Source: an uncultured Verrucomicrobiota bacterium (GTDB taxonomy: Bacteria > Verrucomicrobiota > Verrucomicrobiia > Methylacidiphilales > UBA1321). From it: a DNA stretch of 44,816 nucleotides. The stretch covers positions 1 to 44,816 of the forward strand of contig CAIPBM010000039.1 in NCBI GenBank assembly GCA_903863295.1, in the 5' to 3' direction. The notes under the pieces are model-generated. The model worked only from the letters and a program-made list of their open reading frames with translations. It was not told the origin of the DNA and made no database searches. Position numbers and translations under genes: made by a program. Of the stretch, positions 34,402 to 43,786 are shown one piece after another (within the stretch, counting starts at the first letter, position 1; every line of letters begins with the position of its first letter).

Positions 34402-35127
34402 ATGAAAACAAATACCAAGCAGTCGTTCCGCACGGGTTCACTCCTCGCCTTGGCATTGGCGGCTCTTTTATCCGCCCCTCTCTCCGCCGATACTCTGACC
34501 TATATGTCGACGTTTTCGGGACTATCAGATTCTGGAACCATTCCAGTCAATTTGTCTCAATTTAATCCCAGCCTAGGTACACTTACTGAAGTAACTTTGG
34601 AGCTTTCCAATGTTTATGTTGTCGGGACGGCAAGTGTTCAGAACACAACCGGGGATTATCAGGATTACAGTATCTCGCTAGCTGGCCAATATAAAATATC
34701 GGATACGAGTGGTAACCGGATAACGATTGCCTTGACTACCCCCACCTATACAACCATTGGCAACCCAAGTTACCCACTAGGTCTTCCTAACGGCGCAACA
34801 TTTACAACTCCATCAGAGACCAACAGCACACCGGGCGGCGGTTTGGTCAACATTACTGATGGCAGTATCAGTGCCTACATCGGCACAGGAACAACAGCCA
34901 CTCTGGTGTCGCTTAAAAGCTCTAATGGCGTGACGGTTAGTGGTCCTTCCCCCTACAATACCAATTCATCCTCACTCGGCAGTGGTACGTACGAGATCAT
35001 TTATACCTACACTGCCGTGCCGGAACCGGCACAAACCGCCGCTTGGATGATTGCCTTTGCCGGGCTTGTTCTGGTGGGTCGGAAATACTTCCGCCGTACC
35101 GTTGCCCCGGCCAGTTTGTCCGCCTAA
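34402..35127 (+). CDS. PEP-CTERM surface protein (choice-of-anchor E-like)
   Basis: Predicted exosortase substrate of 241 residues. A Sec signal peptide (to about residue 29, ...LLSAPLSADT) is followed by a Ser/Thr/Gly-rich domain resembling the choice-of-anchor E domain (LSQFNPSLGTLTEVTLELS). The C-terminus is a PEP-CTERM signal: VPEP at residues 206-209, a hydrophobic helix, then RKYFRR. A tail of about nine residues after the arginines is longer than usual. I start at ATG 34402; an upstream in-frame TTG start would add 13 residues before the signal peptide. It is the only PEP-CTERM protein in the window and fits the exosortase at 19177. Confidence 0.87.
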   Translation: MKTNTKQSFRTGSLLALALAALLSAPLSADTLTYMSTFSGLSDSGTIPVNLSQFNPSLGTLTEVTLELSNVYVVGTASVQNTTGDYQDYSISLAGQYKISDTSGNRITIALTTPTYTTIGNPSYPLGLPNGATFTTPSETNSTPGGGLVNITDGSISAYIGTGTTATLVSLKSSNGVTVSGPSPYNTNSSSLGSGTYEIIYTYTAVPEPAQTAAWMIAFAGLVLVGRKYFRRTVAPASLSA

Positions 35128-35188
35128 ACTTTCCAAGTTTGGGTAAGGGAGCGTCGTATTGAATCCTTAAATACGGCATAGGCGGCCA

Positions 35189-37522
35189 GTGACATCCAAA
35201 TCCGCCCATCGTCTCTCTTTTCGCTCCAGTTCTGTTGTTGGAATTAGCCTGCTCGCGCTGGCTCTCGGTGGTTCGACCGAGTTATTGGCGCAGTCCATCG
35301 TTATTCTGTTAGCCGCCCTTCTCATCCTTGTCTTTCCGCCACGTCAATCTCTCGGCGCCCTACCCGCCCTGCTACTGGTTTTCATCATGGGTGTGGCTCT
35401 TTGCGCCTTCCTGCCCGTGGATTGGGGCTACATCCCCGACTGGCGACGGCAACTGGTGGATCAACTCCATGTTCCTCTCGGTAATCTTCGTACCCCTCAA
35501 CCCTGGCTCACGCTCCAGGCCTGCGGTCTCCTCTTCTTCGGAGTTATCTGGACTTATTACGTCCTGAGCCTCGATTGGAGTCCGGCGGAAAAAGCCCAAG
35601 CCTTACGTCTTCTCCTGACGGGAATTGTCCTTCTCGCCGCCGTCTCGATCGTCACCTATCTGAGCGGTTATCGCCTTCCCGGCTGGACCCAGGAACAAAA
35701 CCGGGGCTGGTTTCCAAATCGCAACCAGACGGCCGATGTCCTTGCCGTTTCCGCCATCGTGGCTTTTGCCATCACCTATAAGCGTTTTCAAAAAAAGGAG
35801 CCAAGTGCCATCCTCTGGCTGATCGGTCTCGTCATCCTTTCGGTCGCGCTGGTCATCAGTTATTCCCGCGCCGGCATCATCATGTTTTTTTGCGGGATCG
35901 GGATCTGGCAAATCGCCGCGCTCTTTCGTCCCCACAGTGGTCGCCAGGCTGTCCTGGGGCTGGCCGCGCTTCTCTTCCTGCTCAGCCTCTTTCTCCTTTT
36001 CGGCGGTGCCACGGTGGAGCGATTCCTCAACGTTCCCCAGCCGGTTAACCCCTACGAGGACGACTACCGGATCCTCATCCAGGAAGATGCACTCAAAACC
36101 TCCCTCCACGCTCCCCTGATCGGCATCGGGCTCGGGAATTTCGAACCGGTTTTCACCTCGATGCGCAGCGCCTCGGCAGACCAGAACAGGACCCTTCACC
36201 CGGAAAGCGACTGGCTTTGGATGGCGGTGGAAATGGGTTGGATTCCTCTCATCCTCATCCTCGCTGGACTCCGGTGGTGGTTTAGCCAATGCCTCCCTTT
36301 CGCGCTCAAGTCGGGTGAATCTGTCCGGCGCGCCGCGATGATCGCGGCGCTCGCGTTCCTGGGGCACGGCTTCGTCGATGTTTCGGGGCATCGCCTAGGC
36401 TCCTTCATGGTGGGCTTATTTATGGCCGCGGTTGCCCTTGCCCCCAAATGGCGACCACCACTCAGACTTGAAGGAAAGATCCTCTTTCGAGCTCTCGCCC
36501 TGGTTTTGATCCTGCAGGCATCGTGGTGGCTGGCTTCTTCTTGGGTTGGATGGGGACCACCCACCAGCGCGACCCTGGCCCGGATTCAAACCCAGATCGA
36601 TCAAGCCGCCGAGGATGGCCGCATGGCCTCGCTCTTCGAAGCTTCCAACTCGGCGTTGAAGATCGCTCCGCTAACCTGGACTTATTATTTTCGCCGCGCC
36701 AGCGCCGAGTCATTTCGCAGCGGTGCCACCGAGGATGCCAAACGCGATTTTCAAGTCGCCCGTTTTTTAGAACCCAACTGGATTGACCTGTGTGTAAATG
36801 AAGGCGCGGTCTGGCTCGGAGCAGGCCAGCCTGATCTGTGCCTGGAAGCCTGGACTGAAGCGCTGCGGCGCGCAGGTAGCCGTGGTTCTCCGACCTACGA
36901 CCTGATGTTGCGCCTGGCCCAGGATCATCCTGAGGTGCACGACGGCCTGAAGTCCCTTTCCCAATCCAATCTTGATTACCAGATCACTTTTCTCAATTAC
37001 GCCACGCCGGAAGAAATCTCGGCGATGCTGGACGATTTAGTCACCAAGGACCCCGACCTTCAACGGCTCAATTCCCACCAGCAAGAGAGACTATTCGCCG
37101 CTTGGTATGCCCATGGAAATCCAGACAGCCTCGTATCCCTTTTACTCACCCATTCCGATCTTCAGGCCGTGGGCTGGAAATATCTCGCCCGGAATTACGC
37201 CGCCCAGCAGAACTTTGAACTGGCCAGCCTCACCGCCTTGCGTTTTGCCCCGGCCCCCGTCCTCCAACAAACCAGTTCACTCCAGTCCGCTAACTTGAAA
37301 AAGTTATCAGATGATCCCACCCATGATCTCGCTTCAGGCATTCTGCTGTGTCAGGCTCAAATTCGTGACAATCAGATCGATGATGCGCTTTCGACGATGG
37401 TTGCCGTTGAGAAAAACAAGGACTGTCCTTCCTATATCTATTATCTGCAGGCTCAACTCTATGTTAAGAAGGAGCAGTGGGAATCGGCATGGAATGCCCT
37501 TTTGCACTCCGGCTGCCTTTAG
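35189..37522 (+). CDS. O-antigen ligase/polymerase-like protein with TPR-like C-terminal domain
   Basis: Membrane protein of 777 residues. The first about 450 residues hold about eleven hydrophobic segments and the Wzy_C/O-antigen-ligase pattern: SYSRAGI, then a long loop with HAPLIGIGLGNFEPVF and His337 in HPESDWLW. The remaining about 320 residues are soluble and helical, with TPR-like pairs (WTYYFRRASAESFRSGATEDAKRDF). It could polymerise EPS repeat units or glycosylate a surface target. The start is GTG at 35189; no nearby ATG suits the membrane topology. It follows the PEP-CTERM gene by 61 bp and may share its transcript. Confidence 0.84.
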   Translation: MTSKSAHRLSFRSSSVVGISLLALALGGSTELLAQSIVILLAALLILVFPPRQSLGALPALLLVFIMGVALCAFLPVDWGYIPDWRRQLVDQLHVPLGNLRTPQPWLTLQACGLLFFGVIWTYYVLSLDWSPAEKAQALRLLLTGIVLLAAVSIVTYLSGYRLPGWTQEQNRGWFPNRNQTADVLAVSAIVAFAITYKRFQKKEPSAILWLIGLVILSVALVISYSRAGIIMFFCGIGIWQIAALFRPHSGRQAVLGLAALLFLLSLFLLFGGATVERFLNVPQPVNPYEDDYRILIQEDALKTSLHAPLIGIGLGNFEPVFTSMRSASADQNRTLHPESDWLWMAVEMGWIPLILILAGLRWWFSQCLPFALKSGESVRRAAMIAALAFLGHGFVDVSGHRLGSFMVGLFMAAVALAPKWRPPLRLEGKILFRALALVLILQASWWLASSWVGWGPPTSATLARIQTQIDQAAEDGRMASLFEASNSALKIAPLTWTYYFRRASAESFRSGATEDAKRDFQVARFLEPNWIDLCVNEGAVWLGAGQPDLCLEAWTEALRRAGSRGSPTYDLMLRLAQDHPEVHDGLKSLSQSNLDYQITFLNYATPEEISAMLDDLVTKDPDLQRLNSHQQERLFAAWYAHGNPDSLVSLLLTHSDLQAVGWKYLARNYAAQQNFELASLTALRFAPAPVLQQTSSLQSANLKKLSDDPTHDLASGILLCQAQIRDNQIDDALSTMVAVEKNKDCPSYIYYLQAQLYVKKEQWESAWNALLHSGCL

Positions 37523-37549
37523 GGTCATCCATTACCGAGCCATTCTTGG

Positions 37550-38719
37550 ATGAAAATTCTGCACGTCATTCACTCCGTTAACCCGAAGGGAGGCGGGCCC
37601 ATCGAAGGCATCAAGCAACTCATTCCGGCCCTGGCCACGCGTGGCATTGAGACCGAAGTCATGAGCCTTGACGCGCCGGACGATCCGTGGACAGTTCCAT
37701 TTCCCGTGCCATTGCACACGACCGGCCCCTCCCGTACCGGCTACGGCTACAATCCGCGCGCGGTTGACTGGTTAAGACAGAACCGGGAGCGCTTCGATGC
37801 GGTCATCGTCAATGGCCTCTGGCAATACGGCAGTTTCGCCACCTGGCGAGCGCTTCACGGCACCCCGACTCCCTACTATGTCTATCCCCACGGCATGCTC
37901 GATCCATGGTTCAAGAGGACGTATCCGCTGAAGCATCTCAAAAAGTGGCTCTACTGGCCATGGGCTGAATACCGCGTCTTGCGGGATGCCGAGGCGGTCT
38001 TCTTCACCTCGGAGGAAGAAAAGCTTGAGGCCCGGAAATCGTTCTGGCTTTACCGCTGCCATGAAGAAGTTACCGGCTACGGCATTACTCCACCTTCCGG
38101 AGATCAGGAGCATCAGCGCGCCTTGTTTTTGGATCAATATCCAGCCTTAAAAGGAAAGCGATTGATCCTCTTTCTCGGCCGCATTCATGTGAAGAAAGGC
38201 TGCGATCAGCTACTGCACGCGTGGCGGGAAATCCTGAATTCGCGCAACATCAGCCACTCCGCCGATTGGCAACTCGTGATGGCCGGTCCCGCTGAGTCCA
38301 GCTATGGAACGGAAATGAAAAGACTGGCGGATCAATTGGGGCTACGGGATCGCGTCACCTGGACGGGAATGATTACCGGCGAACTCAAGTGGGGTAGTCT
38401 CCGCGCAGCCGATGCGTTTATCCTTCCATCTCACCAGGAGAACTTTGGCATTTCCGTCGTCGAGGCGCTGGCCTGCGGCCTTCCGGTGCTCATTTCCAAC
38501 CGGGTGAATATCTGGCGTGAGGTGGCCGAAGATAAGGCGGGTCTGGTGGAGAACGATGATCTGGCAGGTACTGTCCAGCTTCTGGCACGTTGGTTGGAAT
38601 TGAACCCGACTGATCAAGAGAAAATCCGCGCCCAAACCAATAGATGCTTTGCCCGATGCTTTGATATCGCCGCAGTCGCCGATAAACTCGCCACTTTATT
38701 GACAAAGTACACTGTTTAA
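37550..38719 (+). CDS. Glycosyltransferase family 4
   Basis: GT-B sugar transferase of 389 residues. It begins MKILHVIHSVNPKGGGPIEG, has YVYPHGMLDPWFKRTYPLK, common in EPS GT4 proteins, then LILFLGRIHVKKGCDQLL and the donor motif QENFGISVVEALACGLPVL with both glutamates. It sits 27 bp after the polymerase gene and 48 bp before the priming transferase, in the same plus block. Donor and linkage are unknown. Confidence 0.91.
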   Translation: MKILHVIHSVNPKGGGPIEGIKQLIPALATRGIETEVMSLDAPDDPWTVPFPVPLHTTGPSRTGYGYNPRAVDWLRQNRERFDAVIVNGLWQYGSFATWRALHGTPTPYYVYPHGMLDPWFKRTYPLKHLKKWLYWPWAEYRVLRDAEAVFFTSEEEKLEARKSFWLYRCHEEVTGYGITPPSGDQEHQRALFLDQYPALKGKRLILFLGRIHVKKGCDQLLHAWREILNSRNISHSADWQLVMAGPAESSYGTEMKRLADQLGLRDRVTWTGMITGELKWGSLRAADAFILPSHQENFGISVVEALACGLPVLISNRVNIWREVAEDKAGLVENDDLAGTVQLLARWLELNPTDQEKIRAQTNRCFARCFDIAAVADKLATLLTKYTV

Positions 38720-38767
38720 CCTTGTTTGCTAATGGTTTGGTTTTAGATTGAAGGGTCGTCGCCACCT

Positions 38768-40183
38768 ATGATCATCCAGCGCAAACGAGGTTTACAAGCA
38801 GTGCTGGTACTCTCCCAGGGTATCCTGATCACCCTTGTCTTCGTTCTCTGCGCACTGGCCACCTTTAATTTCTTTACCTCCATCATATGGGGCCAGGTGA
38901 TCCGATACCCGCTGTACATCTTTGCGATTACAGCGGGGCTCTTCTTTGAGTCAATGAGGCGGGATCAAGGCGGAGTGGCCTTAAGTCCCTTTGAGGAAGG
39001 CTTCGCCAGACAACATCAACTCAGCATCCGGCAAACCATCTATGCGATGGGCGCTCTCTTCATCTACTTGGTTGTAACCAAGGATGGCACGATCTCCCGC
39101 ATCTTTCTGGGCGTTTGTCTGCCCATCTTTTATTTAACATTTCTCCTCTCGAACCGGTACCTCTCGCGCCGGTTGGCTGAATACCTTTTCAGCGGGGTTC
39201 GTAAAGGTCGCGTCCTCCTCATCGGGCCGTTGGCCAAGGCCATGGGCTTGCGGGCATGGCTGAAGAACAAGGAGATTTTCGGTATCGAATCCGTGGGAAT
39301 TATTTACGATCAACCTGAGGAGACGCCAGCCCAATCCCCGTTCCAATATCTGGGCTCCATCGCCAATGCCGAAAAAGTCATCCGCGAACTGAACGTCACC
39401 CAGGTCATCCTGCTTGAGCTACCCGAAGTCGCTGACCTTTACAGCACCTTGATTTCCACATTGGAGCGTAATGGAGTGCGGTTGATCATCCTCAATAACC
39501 TCGAGGAAAAACTTCATCATCCGGTCTGGTATTTTGAAGATGACCGTTATCATTTTGTCGCCCTGCGGCAGGAGCCACTGGAAAACCCGCTTAACCGCAT
39601 TTCTAAAAGAGCTCTCGATATTGTCCTCTCCCTACCCGTGGTTCTGCTGGTTCTGCCTCCCGTGGCTTTGCTGGTCTGGATCATTCAGAAAGTCAATTCG
39701 CCCGGACCTCTTTTGTTGCGTCAGATGCGGGCCGGAATCCAAAACAATCAATTTGTCATTTTGAAGTTTCGCACGATGCATGTCCACGATCCTTCCGATA
39801 CCCGTCAAGCGACGAAGGACGACGTCCGCATCTACCGCGGAGGGCAAGTTCTGCGCCGCCTCAGCATCGATGAGCTCCCTCAATTTTGGAATGTCTTGCG
39901 GGGCGACATGAGCCTGGTCGGTCCACGGCCTCACCTGATTGAACACAACGCTGAATTTGCCAAGGTCATCGCCAATTTCCCAATTCGCATGGCCGTGAAG
40001 CCTGGCATCACCGGCCTGGCTCAAGTGCGGGGATTTCGTGGGGAAGTCAGGACGATTGAGGCGATCAGTCACCGGTTGGAATCAGACTTGGAGTATCTTG
40101 AAAATTGGCGCCTCAGCTTGGATCTCATCATCATTGCACGGACCGCGCTGCAAATGTTAGTGCCGCCCAAGACCGCTTATTGA
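38768..40183 (+). CDS. Priming polyprenyl-phosphate sugar phosphotransferase (WcaJ-like)
   Basis: Protein of 471 residues that would start EPS repeat synthesis by moving a sugar-1-phosphate onto undecaprenyl phosphate. The N-terminal half has about four hydrophobic segments and a CoA-binding-like domain (RVLLIGPLAKAMGL). The C-terminal catalytic domain starts with ISKRALDIVLS and a membrane helix, then KFRTM at about 333-337, DELPQFWNV at about 368-376 and GPRPHLIEHN from 385. Such long bitopic transferases belong to the WcaJ/PssY type. It ends the plus block and converges on the Wzy-like gene after 15 bp. Confidence 0.92.
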   Translation: MIIQRKRGLQAVLVLSQGILITLVFVLCALATFNFFTSIIWGQVIRYPLYIFAITAGLFFESMRRDQGGVALSPFEEGFARQHQLSIRQTIYAMGALFIYLVVTKDGTISRIFLGVCLPIFYLTFLLSNRYLSRRLAEYLFSGVRKGRVLLIGPLAKAMGLRAWLKNKEIFGIESVGIIYDQPEETPAQSPFQYLGSIANAEKVIRELNVTQVILLELPEVADLYSTLISTLERNGVRLIILNNLEEKLHHPVWYFEDDRYHFVALRQEPLENPLNRISKRALDIVLSLPVVLLVLPPVALLVWIIQKVNSPGPLLLRQMRAGIQNNQFVILKFRTMHVHDPSDTRQATKDDVRIYRGGQVLRRLSIDELPQFWNVLRGDMSLVGPRPHLIEHNAEFAKVIANFPIRMAVKPGITGLAQVRGFRGEVRTIEAISHRLESDLEYLENWRLSLDLIIIARTALQMLVPPKTAY

Positions 40184-40198
40184 ACAACGCCAGAAAGC

Positions 40199-41608
40199 TC
40201 AGGGCTGTTTGCGTCCGTGAAGAGAATCCGCATAAAGGCTCCGTCCCCTCTTGAGTTTTCTCGGCGCAGAGGGTGGAGGAGGTAGTTCCACCTTGATCTC
40301 CGGCTCTGGCGGTCCTGTGCATTTCCACCAAAATACCACGGACAACCCCACGCTCATCCACCACCAAATCGCGATGGGCGGCTGCGTCGACAACGTTCCC
40401 AGCAAACCCGTAATGATGAGAAAAGCTTGAACAAAGGCGGCGGGTACCGCGAAGGCATCGGTCACCTCTTTCACATACCGCCGCGTCGTGATGAAAATGA
40501 CGTAAAACCGGAATCCATACCAGATGAAGGCCAGATACCATCCGCCTTCAAAAAAAATCGTTCTTCCATCCGATTCTGTCCAGATTTGACTGCGCCATTG
40601 GGCGGCATACTTGCTGAAGGTATCCGATCCGTTGCTCATAACTCCCAGGCCATTGCCCCAAAAAGTAGTGAGCGACTTATCTTCCGCCATCGACATAAAA
40701 TTTCCCCAGACTCTCTCCCTGACTTCATCGCTAAAACCAAGAAGATGCCCTTCCTCACGGGCCGAATATGCAGCCGTAGTATCCGGGGAGTAATGATCCA
40801 CCAGCAAGGCCATGATATAGAGCATCGCGATGATCACGCAGACTTGAACAACATTGCGGATTTGAAATTTCGATAAGGCCAGCCCACCGGCCAGAAGAAC
40901 CATCGCCGTGTTGCCCGCCACCGCTCCACGCGAGCCGGTGACGAAGCTGCTGATCACGAGGAAGGGGATCAAGGAACAAAGAAGTATTTTCCAGAACATC
41001 AGTTGCTTTTTCCATTCCTGCAAAGCGATCATAATCATGAAAGCCTCCGCGTTTAGAAACGCACAATACTGGGCTACAAAGGAAAAGGTTGATGAGACTC
41101 GCAGTTGCCCCGCCGCGCTGAATCCCTCCAAGCTCTCGCCATTGACCGACATGTTTAGCCAATGGTCATGAGGCAGTCTCAGTTGCAGCAGGGCAAGCAA
41201 GGCTGTGGGGATAATCAGTAAAGCCACCCATCGAAAAAACCAGAGAATCTCTTCCCTGCGCGCAAATTGAAAAGCATAAAACGTCCCGAAGCCCACCATC
41301 GGAAAGAGAAGATATTGCTTGGTTCCAAAGACGGCCAATAAAGGATCGTTCCAAGCTGTACAGATAAAAAGCGGTATAAACAAAACGACAAGCGTCTTGT
41401 AGCCGTTCCATAAAAAGGTAACGGCCGGTGCTGGCGGCATGAGGATGACATAGTAACCCATGACCAGAACCAGAAAATCCTTCAGAAGAAAAAGCGGTAC
41501 GCCCAGGCCAGGAGGTGCGGCCTTGCGCACAATACCTTCAAAGGTGAGCACCAGAATCAGGGTCAAAACCAACTGCCTGAGACGGTGAGCATAATGGGCA
41601 GGAGTCAT
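40199..41608 (-). CDS. Polytopic membrane protein, probable EPS polymerase (Wzy-like)
   Basis: Protein of 469 residues with about ten to twelve hydrophobic segments and a basic, Pro-rich cytoplasmic C-terminus. The length, segment spacing and the large loop near the last third (WGNGLGVMSNGSDTFSKYA) suit a Wzy-type polymerase or O-antigen-ligase fold. Conserved family residues are weak at the sequence level, as is common for these proteins. It lies between the priming transferase and GT4 genes. If correct, the locus holds two polymerase/ligase-like proteins, the other at 35189. Confidence 0.68.
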   Translation of the reverse strand: MTPAHYAHRLRQLVLTLILVLTFEGIVRKAAPPGLGVPLFLLKDFLVLVMGYYVILMPPAPAVTFLWNGYKTLVVLFIPLFICTAWNDPLLAVFGTKQYLLFPMVGFGTFYAFQFARREEILWFFRWVALLIIPTALLALLQLRLPHDHWLNMSVNGESLEGFSAAGQLRVSSTFSFVAQYCAFLNAEAFMIMIALQEWKKQLMFWKILLCSLIPFLVISSFVTGSRGAVAGNTAMVLLAGGLALSKFQIRNVVQVCVIIAMLYIMALLVDHYSPDTTAAYSAREEGHLLGFSDEVRERVWGNFMSMAEDKSLTTFWGNGLGVMSNGSDTFSKYAAQWRSQIWTESDGRTIFFEGGWYLAFIWYGFRFYVIFITTRRYVKEVTDAFAVPAAFVQAFLIITGLLGTLSTQPPIAIWWWMSVGLSVVFWWKCTGPPEPEIKVELPPPPSAPRKLKRGRSLYADSLHGRKQP

Positions 41609-41622
41609 GAAATCAGTCTCCC

Positions 41623-42780
41623 TTACAACTTGGGCATGCCCTCAAAATCTTTCAAGGCCTTTACCAGCTTCTGACCAACCTGCTCCCAAGTTTGCAACCC
41701 GCTACTGTCCGTGGTGCGGGAAGATATTTCTTCCAGGAGTGCGGGATCATCGGCGAGAAGTTGGAGCTTCTCGTAAATGGCTTCGGATGACCGGATCGGC
41801 ACCCGAAAACCAGCCGTTCCCTCGTCGAAGAGATGGTTCACTCCGGTATTCACCGTCGCGATAACCGGAAGACCGTGGGACATCGCTTCGCCCATGACCA
41901 AGCCAAATCCCTCCTCGATGGAGGGGAGAACAAAAACATCACAATTTCGGTAAGCCCAATCCAGCCGTTCACCCTTTAAGACACCGAGAAAGCGAACTCC
42001 CTCCTGCAGGGGAACATCATCAATACCACTCTGTGCCGTCATCGGGCCGACAACCCACAGTTCTTTTTTCGGATGCCTCAGTTTCCGAAATGCTTCCAGT
42101 AAATAGCGAAGCCCTTTGCGGAGATTAATCTGGCCGACGAAAAGGACTCGAAAAGCATCGCCATCCTTAACCTTCGGTTCCTGATTCGACGGAAACTCCA
42201 CGCCATAGGGAACAATTCGCAAGCGATCCGGGCTGACACCTTGCTCAAGGAAAGAATCGCGGACAAAAGTGGAAGGACAGATGATTCCATCTGCCTGCTC
42301 AATCTCCTCAACCCGCCGGGCAACTTCACGGTCATGAAAGCCTTGAACCGGCAAGCCCAGCCTCTCATGTTCTTCTTCCAGAATTCGCTTTTGAACAACA
42401 ACGTGACTGTTAACCGCTTCAACGATTGCTTTTGTCGAAGTGGCCTTGAGGCGTTGCAAGGTACGTAGACCTGCCCCGCTATAAAAAAGGAAGATATCCG
42501 AGCGGCGGGCATCTCTTTCGGAACAGGCATCAATCCAGATTTTACTCCAGTGGGTCAGCTCTTCGCAGAGCCATTGAGGCGCCTTGAATCGGAGACTCGC
42601 CAGGTAGAAATTCTGCAGATGATCCGCTCTCCGTATCTTGCCGTCCAGTTCCGGCAAACCTGCGCGCGGGCTAAACCTGGAAAAGCCACAAACAAATCGT
42701 TGAAGACTCTCCGCACGCGCGAGCGCGGTCGCGTAAGCGTAGTGGTGAGCGCGATTGGGAGCGTTATAAGTAACAAGCAT
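41623..42780 (-). CDS. Glycosyltransferase family 4
   Basis: GT-B transferase of 385 residues. It contains VLFVGQINLRKGLRYLLEAFRKL and the donor motif EEGFGLVMGEAMSHGLPVIA, with both glutamates of E-x7-E. The N-terminus MLVTYNAPNRAHHYAYATAL is less standard but the Rossmann pattern is visible. It starts 21 bp after the upstream GT2 gene and is followed 14 bp later by the Wzy-like gene, all in one minus-strand operon. Confidence 0.9.
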   Translation of the reverse strand: MLVTYNAPNRAHHYAYATALARAESLQRFVCGFSRFSPRAGLPELDGKIRRADHLQNFYLASLRFKAPQWLCEELTHWSKIWIDACSERDARRSDIFLFYSGAGLRTLQRLKATSTKAIVEAVNSHVVVQKRILEEEHERLGLPVQGFHDREVARRVEEIEQADGIICPSTFVRDSFLEQGVSPDRLRIVPYGVEFPSNQEPKVKDGDAFRVLFVGQINLRKGLRYLLEAFRKLRHPKKELWVVGPMTAQSGIDDVPLQEGVRFLGVLKGERLDWAYRNCDVFVLPSIEEGFGLVMGEAMSHGLPVIATVNTGVNHLFDEGTAGFRVPIRSSEAIYEKLQLLADDPALLEEISSRTTDSSGLQTWEQVGQKLVKALKDFEGMPKL

Positions 42781-42801
42781 CGGAAGATTGCGGCCCGGTC
42801 T

Positions 42802-43740
42802 TTAGTTGGGATTTTTACGAATCCAAATCTTCACGCCATTGACGGCCAGCGCCACCATGTTCTTGGGGCGATTCAGGAACCGGAAGGCCTGCTTGAAAAG
42901 AACCCGCGCCCGGTAAGTCGAGTTCCGCGAAAGAAAATAGAGGGCCATTTTACCGTAAATCACCCCTATCCCATTTCGAATACCAGAGCGATAAGCGCTT
43001 AAGTTGTCATCTTGTAAAAGCCTTTTCCGGACATAAATGGCGTTGCGATAATTTCGTATCGCCTGACTCGCCGTTCCCGAGCCAGAGTGGACGCGATATC
43101 GCGTCAACCGCCGGGGCACATAATAACCGGCCTGCCCTTTCCCAACCGCCAGATAGGCCAGCCAATGGTCGTAACAGCCTCCCACCCGCGGCGAAAAATC
43201 GGCACCCGCGAGAATCGATTTCCGAAAGACCGCCGCCATGACCATTGGAATGGTCAGGTCAACCGCCACGGCCTTCAGGAAGGGCTGATGGCGTCCGGGG
43301 GTGAGCAGATGCCGTCCATAAAAACGGGTATTTTCTTCCGTGTGATCGATCAGAAATCTGCCGTTATCATCTATTATATGATGATCGCAGAAGGCCACGG
43401 TCACCGTTTCATCCGCCTCAAGAAGTGGAACCAGCGTCTCCAGGAAATCAGGCTCCCACAGATCGTCGTCATGCAGGCTGGCAATGTATTTGCCGCGCGC
43501 CTCGGCAAAAGCCGAGAAATTATTCATGGCAATGCCCATATTACACACATTGCCCCGGTAGCGAATTCTGGGGTCACTCAGGGAGGCCACGTAATCCGCG
43601 ATTTCCTTTGAGGCGCCGTCATCGGAAACGATCACTTCAAAATCCCGGTAGGTTTGCCTCAGCGCGCTGGGTAACGCTTCCTGCAAATAGTGGAGCCGTT
43701 TATAAGTCGGAACAACAATCGTTACCGTTGGCTCTTTCAT
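42802..43740 (-). CDS. Glycosyltransferase family 2
   Basis: GT-A transferase of 312 residues. It starts TVTIVVPTYKRLHYLQEALP, then has VIVSDDGASKEI and the metal motif SLHDDDLWEPDFL. The C-terminal helical region is basic and may touch the membrane. It follows the Wzc-like gene by 46 bp in the same direction. Sugar specificity is unknown. Confidence 0.89.
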   Translation of the reverse strand: MKEPTVTIVVPTYKRLHYLQEALPSALRQTYRDFEVIVSDDGASKEIADYVASLSDPRIRYRGNVCNMGIAMNNFSAFAEARGKYIASLHDDDLWEPDFLETLVPLLEADETVTVAFCDHHIIDDNGRFLIDHTEENTRFYGRHLLTPGRHQPFLKAVAVDLTIPMVMAAVFRKSILAGADFSPRVGGCYDHWLAYLAVGKGQAGYYVPRRLTRYRVHSGSGTASQAIRNYRNAIYVRKRLLQDDNLSAYRSGIRNGIGVIYGKMALYFLSRNSTYRARVLFKQAFRFLNRPKNMVALAVNGVKIWIRKNPN

Positions 43741-43786
43741 GGATAGGGGCTCGCGAACGGATTACTCACTTCGACTCGATACCGTT

